Assembly (NCBI GenBank): GCA_036346205.1
Contig: JARFJB010000397.1
Span: forward strand, 60,758-124,757
DNA: 64,000 nt
From: Vesta saturnalis
Lineage: Eukaryota; Arthropoda; Insecta; Coleoptera; Lampyridae
Direction: 5' to 3'
Shown: one piece after another, positions 57,011 through 64,000 of the stretch
How positions within the stretch are numbered: the first letter of the stretch is position 1
Layout of the letters: each line of letters opens with the position of its first letter
Translations under genes and position numbers: made by a program
Notes under the pieces: generated by a model
What the model saw: only the letters and a program-made list of their open reading frames with translations
The model's database searches: none
Told to the model about the DNA's origin: nothing

Positions 57011-57182
57011 AAAACTTATGTAATTATGTGGAAATAACAGGAAATATGTGGAAGTGAAAAAATATCACTTTTCTTGTAAGGAGAGATTCAGCAAAATTTC
57101 GTTTCTGCAAAGCTCATTTTAATTGTTAAAAAATATAAATGGCTGAGGAATGCATTATTTAAAAAAAGTTTTTCTGGCAGTA

Positions 57183-57183
<1 letters not shown>

Positions 57184-57255
<72 letters not shown>
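57184..57255. repeat. (TA)n microsatellite
   Basis: Uninterrupted TA repeat of about 70 bp in the 3' part of the MULE, downstream of the transposase stop. Confidence 0.95.
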
Positions 57256-57257
<2 letters not shown>

Positions 57258-58490
57258 TATAGTAAATCAATTCAGATAAATAATCGAAAATAGCAGGAAT
57301 AATTTGTCAAATAACTAGATATTTTGATGTTGAATTTATTTGGATATTGCTTGGAAAAAATATTATTTACACTTTCAAAAATTTGACTAAATTATCCTCT
57401 CGTTTAAATTCCATTTTTTTACAGTTACTATTTCTAGGATTTTTCACATAAACGTTTCTAAATTTGTTGCATGCATGTGAACTGAAAAAGTTCAAATGGT
57501 TGGAGTCTATTGTTCACCATTATAGAAAATTGAAAAAGCCATATGAATTGCGAAAATGGTTTTGTGTGATTAACATTTTATTATGTCAAAACAAGAACAC
57601 CATGTAAACTAAAATTTATTTATGTGAAATTCCGTTATAATGACATAGTGATATTAAAATTGTCCATTTCGACACTCATTTGTTGTATTTCGTACATGTG
57701 ATAATAAATTTTTAGACTATCATTAATAGGTATATATTTATTTTCAACATAACATTAAAAATTATAATATCATAAAAAAAAATTTTATTGAAAGTTTATT
57801 TTTGCATCATCTAATTGAAATAAATATGCATATCTTTTTTATTACTATATATATTAATATACTATTATATATTACGAAATGCAATTGTATAGTAAGTGAA
57901 ATAGCAGGAATATGGAATGACCTAGATATTTTTAGAATTATGAAAAGACATATGTAGCACTGTATTTGGTGATATCGTTACAATTTACGTCCTATTCGAT
58001 CCGAAAATACGTCAATTGTTAACGGAGCTGACAAATAATCAATGAGTTCGAGCGGATTTGTTATCAATTATGATATATTTAACAAGCCATATGTTCCCGA
58101 TTTGACTGGTGATTAGACATGCGGTTAAAAACAAGAATACCATAAAAATGGTTATTTGTAACTTTAACATAAATTCAGTATCAGTTATTTTAACTATTTG
58201 AAAGTATATGTTTGCATATAAGTGAAGAACATTATCGTTTTTGATTTACTAAATATAATATACTTTTATTGAAGATGCTGCATATGTGAAACTACTTGTG
58301 TTATTACTTGAATATTATTAATCTTATATTCTGTTAAATGAGTTGATTATGTTTTAATTAGAAAAGACATATGGCAGCCGGATGATTTGGTGCAACTTAA
58401 ATTTCACGCCGTATTCGATCGAATAATGACATCATAGTTGTTAACGGCAGCGCAAATAATCCCCGTTCCGGCGGTTGTGTTTGTCGAATA
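57256..58490. other. non-coding 3' part of MULE with terminal-like subrepeats
   Basis: No gene. TATTCGATC(C/G) followed by GAATAATGAC/GTCAATTGTTAACGG and GCGCAAATAAT occurs near 57990 and 58410 as diverged versions of the terminal TGACGTCATAATTGCTAACGG...GCGCAAATAGTT block. Confidence 0.65.
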
Positions 58491-59039
58491 ATGACGTCAT
58501 AATTGCTAACGGGAGCGCAAATAGTTCCCGTTTGACGGGACTCTAGACACGGCGGTTGAAAAAACTAAAATAACCAAAAAAAGGTTACGTTTGTGAACTT
58601 TAACATAACATTCAACTAGTCAGTTCATTTAAACTATTCTAAAATATTTTCTATAGGTGGAACTAGTTTTTTGCGATTCCTGAAAAATTGACTTTCTCGA
58701 GTTGCCACGTGGGTGCGATATGTAAAACTACTTGTGTTATTATCTTGCAATATTATTCAATCTTATATTCTTGTTAAATGAGTTGATTTTGTTTTAAGTT
58801 AGGCAAAGGTAAGCAGGTGATTCTTTAATACTGATGACAGTTTGAATTTCCCGCAAAACAAAAAATTTTAAAGGTTGGTAATTATACATTGTCATTTATT
58901 TAATTCCAGTGGTGTATGTATAAATAGGTTATCAGTCTCTAAAATAATAATTTATTTTTGAATTAGAAATAAGTCTTCCGTTTTACAACAAATTTTACAC
59001 TTACACTAAGCACAGTTACGTTATTAACATTTTATTAAA

Positions 59040-59520
59040 TAAAAATAAAAATTGCTCAAAATGTTCACCGGTATGTTCATGACACAATTCCACTCTACAC
59101 TTCACATTATCAAACGCTTTTTCCAGAGCTGAAGGTGTAATTCTTTCAAGTTACTCTTCAAAGTTATGTGGATTTTCAGTTGCCCACGTTCGATAATAAT
59201 TATGATCAATAATATAACCAGATAAATGAAACCATGCTTCATCGGTCATAAAAGTTACATTTAAAATATCGTTATTGAAATTGTTAGTAAACAAATCACA
59301 ATAATTACGTCTATTCTCATTATCAACAGAATGCAGTTGCTCTAAAACAGAAACCCGGTATGGTGCATATGTAGATTTTTATGTAAAATCCGTTGCCATG
59401 TTGAATAAGACAACCCTGTAATTTGAAAATAAAGTTAGTAGGTGTCACTAATTTATCCTACGTTGACAACTTACCAGCTTGAGCACTTAACTGCCAAATT
59501 GATTTTTTGGGACCTGCTTC
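59040..59520 (-). pseudogene. transposase relic lacking the central catalytic part
   Basis: The minus reading has PYRVSVLEQLHSVDNENRRN, then FMTDEAWFHLSGYIDHNYY with the first catalytic Asp, RTWATENPHNFEE, and soon the C-terminal end DNVKCRVELCHEHTGEHFEQ. The segment that should carry the second and third catalytic acids (about 130 residues) is missing, so the element is a deletion derivative. One frame is open over most of the relic apart from single stops. Confidence 0.72.
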
Positions 59521-59566
59521 CATTCACTTCACTTCATCATTTTGTAGTAATGGACGATCTGTAGGT

Positions 59567-60480
59567 TTTGTCCATAGAGAAACAAATATAATAAGAGTAG
59601 TCAATTACATACAATTTATTGGCACAAAGATGCAGGTGGCGACCTGCTGGATCACGTTGTGTACTATGCCTAATTTAGTAGGTAATACAGAAACATGTAT
59701 CACTTTCCGTCATAACCAAAAAGTAATTCAAAATTTTTAGGTTGCCGGAGTGTTTATATAACTAACTCGTGATAAAATATCAATTGAATATAATTTTTCC
59801 ATAGAGTTATTGTAAATGACACAATCTCATGAATTTTAGCGAATATAATGGAAATAAAGGGAGATAGTTAAAGTAATCAAGATTTTTAAAATTCTGTATT
59901 ATAACATAAATATGAAAATAGTACACATATTCTTAAAGACAAATACTTATGCATTTTAAGAACACAAATGAATAAAAATAAACAGCTTACAGATTTTTAA
60001 GCTTATTCATTTTCTTTTTCTGACATCTACTGGAAATTACGATACAAATTGTCATAATACTTTTTAATATTTAATTTTACTGTTATATGTATATCATTTT
60101 TTACATCTAATGAATGGTCATAACAACTAAACTAATTAAAATTAACACGTGATATGGTGAACACTAATTTTTTTTTAAATGTGCAATGTACAATTTTTTT
60201 GTACGTATCGTATTTTGATTAATCAATTAACCTTACTTTTAGCTTAATTATCGTTACACTAAATTAAGTTAATGGTATAATGCTTAATAATTAATTACTT
60301 TTTGGTTATGACGGAAAGTGATACATGTTTCTGTATTACCTACTACATTAGACTTTAGTACATATCATACTCCAGCAGGTCGCCACCTGCATCTTTGTGC
60401 CAATAAATTGTATGTAATTGACAAGTCTTATTATATTATGTTTCTCTATGGTTTTGCCTTACAAATGCAATTCTTATTTT
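59567..60480. repeat. large inverted repeat (hairpin), arms about 170 bp
   Basis: 59567-59736 and 60296-60480 are reverse complements over most of their length, including CAATTTATTGGCACAAAGAT, GCAGGTGGCGACCTGCTGGA and GAAACATGTATCACTTTCCG. The 560-bp spacer is AT-rich with no gene. The arms also contain the small palindrome GCAGGTGGCGACCTGC. Confidence 0.85.
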
Positions 60481-60820
60481 GTCATCTTCAAGAAAGTTTT
60501 TAACCTACAAATGCAAATCTGATGTAAACATTATCTCATCACTAACTGAAATAAATTATTGAATTACGGAGTAGCTTTGAAAAAAGCTGTTTTAAGGAAC
60601 GTTGATAATACAGAATAGAAAAGTAAATGAAAAACAAGAAGAACAAATTAATGATGGCACTGATGTCAAAAAAGAACGAATAAAGTAACTAAAAATATCA
60701 ACACCGTCAAAAAAACTAGAATCGTACGGGCGAAATTCAAACTGTCATCAGTATTAAAGAATCACCCGGTACTAGTAAATAGTACTGTATACTATTATGC
60801 TCGTCAATAGCCGCATCCAC

Positions 60821-60865
60821 ACCGAGCTCGCGTGGTAGCATTGATGTGCGGCTCGCGAGCTCGGT
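60821..60865. repeat. GC-rich perfect 12-bp palindrome arms
   Basis: ACCGAGCTCGCG (60821-60832) and CGCGAGCTCGGT (60854-60865) form a perfect stem around a 21-nt loop in otherwise AT-rich DNA. It lies between the IS630 element and the Harbinger-like reading, so it may be part of an element end. Confidence 0.8.
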
Positions 60866-60931
60866 CTGTAGACTAAGTAGTTTGCCCGGAAACAGAGGCG
60901 AGCATCGCGCGGCAGGCCCAGCCATCAGTAG

Positions 60932-61127
60932 CTTATTGTTTAAGAAAAGGAAACGGTCACGTTTTAGAAAAAGACCAAGACGCTTTTGGATTAAAAAACT
61001 TTGTGAGCGTCGCAATCAATACGTATACGGAAATAAATTAATAAAGGATTTGACATATGATAAAACCGTACATAACTTTACACGTATGTATCTACAAGAC
61101 TTTGAAAATGATGCTCATTTTATATAA
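60932..61127 (+). pseudogene. PIF/Harbinger-type transposase N-terminus (fragment)
   Basis: FRKRPRRFWIKKLCERRNQY followed by LIKDLTYDKTVHNFTRMYLQ and DFEN ends at a stop at 61125. RRFWV..L..R...G.Y..L...L...D...F..Y.RM....F is the usual start of Harbinger (ALP1-like) nuclease proteins. The catalytic part is absent. A Myb/trihelix gene relic of the type Harbinger elements also encode lies 750 bp downstream on the same strand. Confidence 0.6.
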
Positions 61128-61859
61128 CCAACTTCATTATATTCATGCACAAAGAAGAAAACTGCTTTGTTATCCTGTTGTGTTAAATAGCACTCACTGT
61201 CGCTTAAGTATTGCTTTTCTCATGATATTTTAGATATCATAGAGTTTCAATTGAACTAAACATTCAATAAGAAGTAAATGGGACTAATGGGTAATTTAGA
61301 AAAATAAGAAATTAATTTTCTTTTTATATTTACTTTAACAATTATAATATAACTATTGTTAAAAACAATTCTTATAGCCTATAAATCTGGGCATTTATAA
61401 TTTATTTAATGCTAGATAAGAATGTATAGTGAGAGAGAAACATCTACAGTTGAATTATCAAAGTCACTAATAAGAATGGAGTCACCGGCGATGGTATGCG
61501 TTTAGAATAAGTCAGCTTACTTTCTACATGTAACTTTTAACTGTTAGAGAAAGTTTTTGCATTATAATAGTTCCGTATTTCATGGCCTTACTGTAAAGTG
61601 TATATACAATGCTGCAAATAATAGTAATTAACGTGCATATCTAGAGTGGTCACTTACAGTGTTTTCGGCTGAATTGCACCTAACAAGTTCAGTTTGACCG
61701 ATAGTGACGTCAAGGCACTGGTTCGGTTGTATCTCGTGCAAATGAAAACTTCGAGCAGCCGAACACCCGTATATTGTTACGTGCGTGGCGATTGTTTAAA
61801 GCTAACCTTAAAATGTTTGCTACACATGTGAGACGTTTTGAGTTTTGGGTTTATACACA
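61128..61859. other. AT-rich spacer, nothing recognised
   Basis: No coding frame or known repeat. A GC-richer patch near 61650-61800 (TGACGTCAAGGCACTGGTTC) has no identified role. Confidence 0.4.
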
Positions 61860-62760
61860 CAATGAGTGCAAATTCCAATATATTTATTAAAGTAAATCAA
61901 AGCAACATTACGTTAACGTTGGATCAAAGAACGTCTGATGAACTTACGGGTAAAAGCATATTTAATTTTGAAGTTGCAAAGTAGATGAGACTGCATAAAC
62001 AAAAATGATTATTTTTTATTAGATACCATTTACTCAAATTTAAAAGTAAATAATAATCCTTTGTTTGTGGTTCATATTTGTGTACTTAGGTAATCAAATT
62101 ACTCTCTTTTGTTTGTAGCCATCCCAAATGAGTTCCGGGTTACATAAACACATTACAAAAAACAATATAATATTGACAGATCAGGTGAATTTCTAGCTTT
62201 CTCGTTGGATGGTGATATGTATGACACCATTCTTGACGATGAAGGCAATATGTATGACACCATTCATGATGAAGGGAATTTGTACGACACCATTCTTGAC
62301 AATGAAGGCAACAAATTACTATCCGCAGTAAACGAGTGGGATGTTGAAGACAACGCTTAGGTTGAACAAGAAACGTGGTCTGAAGCAGCCACAAAACGTC
62401 TGCTTGATAAATATCATGCATATCTTCTTTTGGTGGGTTCCTTGAAAAAATTTAGAAAGAAAAAGAATTTATGGAAACAGATTAACAATGATCTGCAACC
62501 AATACTAAATATGTTAGACTGCCATACAAGTTGAAAACAGGTATAAAACTGTTTTGAAACGGAAAAAGAAAATTGTTGATCATAACAAACACACTTGCTA
62601 GGTTAAAGATGTATACAAGCAGAAATTTGTCAAAACATCTGCAATTGACAGCATTGAACCCGAGGTTCAGTTGGGAGTAGAGAAACGTGTCAGGAAGCCA
62701 CACTGTTCTACTCCTACTCCCAGTACTTCGTCAGATCACTCAGCGACGGAATGAAGCACC
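61860..62760 (+). pseudogene. Myb/trihelix-type gene of Harbinger style, degraded
   Basis: The first exon starts MSANSNIFIKVNQSNITLTL (ATG at 61861) with a GTAAAA donor near 61950. The next part (from about 62120) has a 12-13-residue tandem repeat and then WSEAATKRLLDKYHAYLLLV, KKFRKKKNLWKQINNDLQ and, after a frame change, VENRYKTVLKRKKKIVDHN. W...A...LL..Y......G..KKF.....LW..I is the trihelix/SANT domain found in the accessory DNA-binding protein of PIF/Harbinger elements. Stops near 62360, 62533 and 62600. Its end fades past 62700. Confidence 0.65.
62206..62316 (+). repeat. in-frame 36-39-bp tandem repeat, three copies
   Basis: ATGTATGACACCATTCTTGA recurs at 62218, 62249 and (as TTGTACGACACCATTC) 62279, encoding (M/L)YDTI(L/H)D(D)EGN repeats before the trihelix domain. 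Copies differ by a few bases and one codon. Confidence 0.85.
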
Positions 62761-62929
62761 AACAAGCAGAAACGAAGCCTCCACAACATCATGTTAGATA
62801 TTGCAGCAAAAAGGGAGGAAGGTCGCGAAAAACGACAGAAGGAAAAAATGGAACTACTAATGAAAATGAGCGAAATTTTTTTGTACTTTTTGTATTATTT
62901 CATAAAATAAAAATCACAAAAATACCATT

Positions 62930-63280
62930 TGGTAAAATAATTTTAAATGGGATCATGGCAAGTAATAACCTCATTTGAAAGCTCGTTCTATGTCTTTTTC
63001 AACGACATAAAGACATTAAAATATTACTACTGATTCATGAGTTTTAACCCAAAATCGCCAATTAATGTTTTGGGGATTTTGGATTGAAACTTATAAATCA
63101 GTATGTAAAAGTTTAATGTTGTTGATTTCGTTGAAAAGGGCTTGAAATGAGCTTTCAAATGAGGTATTACTTGCCATACCTCATATGATCCCATTTAAAA
63201 TTATTTTCAAAAAGCTTCATTTTATACAATTATTTTCGTTTCAGGTCCTTTTCAACATCAACTGCATTAAAATATTACTG
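62930..63280. repeat. inverted-repeat element with an extra partial copy
   Basis: 62933-63005 (ATTTTAAATGGGATCATGGC...CCTCATTTGAAAGCTC) pairs with 63135-63210. A third partial copy of the inner part (CTTTTTCAACGACATAAAGA...ATTAAAATATTACTAC) recurs at 63241-63275. It looks like a MITE that has been partly duplicated. Confidence 0.75.
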
Positions 63281-63773
63281 CAAGCATAGAGAAACAAAAT
63301 GACATTGCACTGATTTGACAGCGGAAAGTAAATAAAAGCGCGCACTTTAGTATTTGCATCCAAAACGCTATTAATCTTAACATTTGAGCAGATGTTTATG
63401 GAGAGAGCGAAAAATGTTTAGGCTTTTACCACTATATTTCCGAAAATATTTCATCAACATCTAGAGGTTTCTTTCAACACTGTGTATTCAATATTAATAT
63501 TACTAAATGAAATGGGTAATGTCTACTTGTTCGCGCACCCAGTACATGTGTGTGTTAAACATACACCCATGTATGCATGTTAAATAGGGTTTAACACGTC
63601 ACTGAATGATAAATGTAATGTGTTAAAAACCAATATCTGATCCTTTTTTGCTCAATATTAGATAATAGATTTTAATGTAATTTGAATTATAATCGAATGC
63701 AGATTTGCTATGCAATAAAGTTATACCTACAGTAACAAACTAAATGCTGGAAAAATGAAAACTTCTTACTCAC
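63281..63773. other. MNS1 intron DNA, nothing recognised
   Basis: AT-rich with a GTGTGTTAAACATACAC-like small palindrome near 63550. No gene or repeat family recognised. Confidence 0.5.
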
Positions 63774-64000
63774 CTGTACTTCATATAATTGTTCTGCCAT
63801 TTTATCAATTACTGTAGCTCTAGCAGCTTCCATTTTTTCTTTAGCTTCTTGGCTAAAAAACCATAATTAATATGTAAACAAATATAGTAAACCAATCCAA
63901 CATCGCGCCTGATTCAGCAGCTTTCGATAGTAGATACTCCTGAATTTTTCTATTTTCTTCTTCAAGTTGCACTTTCTGCTTCTTCCTCCATATTTCTTGG
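63774..64000 (-). CDS. MNS1: MNS1, two upstream exons (gene continues past window)
   Basis: Exon 63852-63774 (acceptor TTTTTTAG, donor CAG/GTGAGT) encodes EAKEKMEAARATVIDKMAEQ LYEVQ and joins in phase with the exon at 43146. The exon at 64000-63893 (donor near GATTG/GTTTAC) encodes QEIWRKKQKVQLEEENRKIQ EY..., where EEENRKI is a conserved MNS1 motif. The reading is an uninterrupted charged coiled coil of the TPH type. The 40-nt intron between the two is unusually short, and its 5' border (GTTTAC) is not a strong donor, so the exact end of the outer exon is uncertain. More N-terminal exons must lie beyond 64000. Confidence 0.78.

Larger units (their letters stand above)
53636..58554 (+). mobile_element. 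full-length Mutator-like element (MULE) with perfect 9-bp target duplication
   Basis: The ends are CGCCGTGTCTAGAGTCCCG and CGGGACTCTAGACACGGCG, perfect inverted copies extending about 65 bp (through GCGCTCCCGTTAGCAA and TGACGTCAT). They are flanked by GTTGAAAAA on both sides (53627-53635 and 58555-58563). The interior encodes a MULE transposase on the plus strand. Further degraded copies of the end sequence lie near 57990-58060 and 58400-58485. Confidence 0.93.
58816..60767 (-). mobile_element. IS630/mariner-type element, internally deleted
   Basis: Inverted ends pair over 38 bp: GGTGATTCTTTAATACTGAT at 58816 and its reverse complement ending at 60767, extending through GACAGTTTGAATTTC. The interior has a decayed minus-strand transposase (59040-59520) and a large hairpin (59567-60480). 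Confidence 0.78.

Noticed and set aside
57088..57270. Tyr/Ile-rich open frame
   Set aside because: It is a translation of the TA microsatellite.

Overview
This window is animal nuclear DNA, most likely from an insect. It is AT-rich with large intergenic spaces, GT-AG introns, microsatellites, and many decayed transposons of the types found in insect genomes (mariner/IS630 elements with TACAGGGTG-type ends, piggyBac, Ty3/gypsy, a jockey/CR1-like LINE, MULE, PIF/Harbinger, and a Polinton/adintovirus). The order cannot be fixed by reading alone; a beetle is a guess.

Only three stretches look like host genes. (1) A calaxin-like (EFCAB1-type) first exon on the minus strand at 5001-5378. (2) A complete three-exon calaxin-like gene on the plus strand at 43276-44228. 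(3) MNS1 on the minus strand, with exons at 63893-64000 (continuing past the window), 63774-63852, 42943-43146, 42709-42893 and 42509-42659. The second calaxin gene lies antisense inside a 20.6-kb MNS1 intron. Both families act in motile cilia and sperm axonemes.

Layout. 1-1600 is a broken mariner/IS630 element, followed by a TA microsatellite, an odd AT-rich tract and a large CA microsatellite. 5.0-5.46 kb is calaxin-like exon 1. 6.68-8.82 kb is a giant palindromic element. 9.86-22.42 kb is a minus-strand Ty3/gypsy provirus with two 214-bp LTRs, a tRNA-Ser type primer site and a purine tract; it is split by a LINE (10.66-13.86 kb) and by a second insertion (about 15.7-20.56 kb) carrying a broken multi-domain gene with a tesmin/TSO1 CXC cluster. 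22.8-36.16 kb is a decayed Polinton/adintovirus-like element with packaging ATPase, parvovirus-type phospholipase A2 domain, adenain-like protease, penton-like protein, major capsid protein, protein-primed PolB and a divergent pair of unrecognised acidic accessory genes. 36.16-41.25 kb is a mariner-type element with a second long-TIR mariner nested in its transposase gene.

Inside the large MNS1 intron, after calaxin, come a piggyBac with its TTAA sites (44.3-46.7 kb, itself holding a LINE scrap), a Myb/SANT gene relic, a 5'-truncated gypsy (48.4-52.1 kb), a full-length MULE with a perfect 9-bp target duplication (53.6-58.55 kb), an internally deleted IS630 element containing a large hairpin (58.8-60.8 kb), PIF/Harbinger-like relics (60.9-62.8 kb) and a repeated inverted-repeat element (62.9-63.3 kb).

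Nearly every mobile-element gene carries frameshifts or stops, so most of the window is dead mobile DNA. The exceptions are calaxin, MNS1 and a few short open frames in the Polinton region. The most unusual content is the Polinton/adintovirus with its two unidentified acidic accessory genes, and the broken CXC-domain gene nested in the gypsy provirus.
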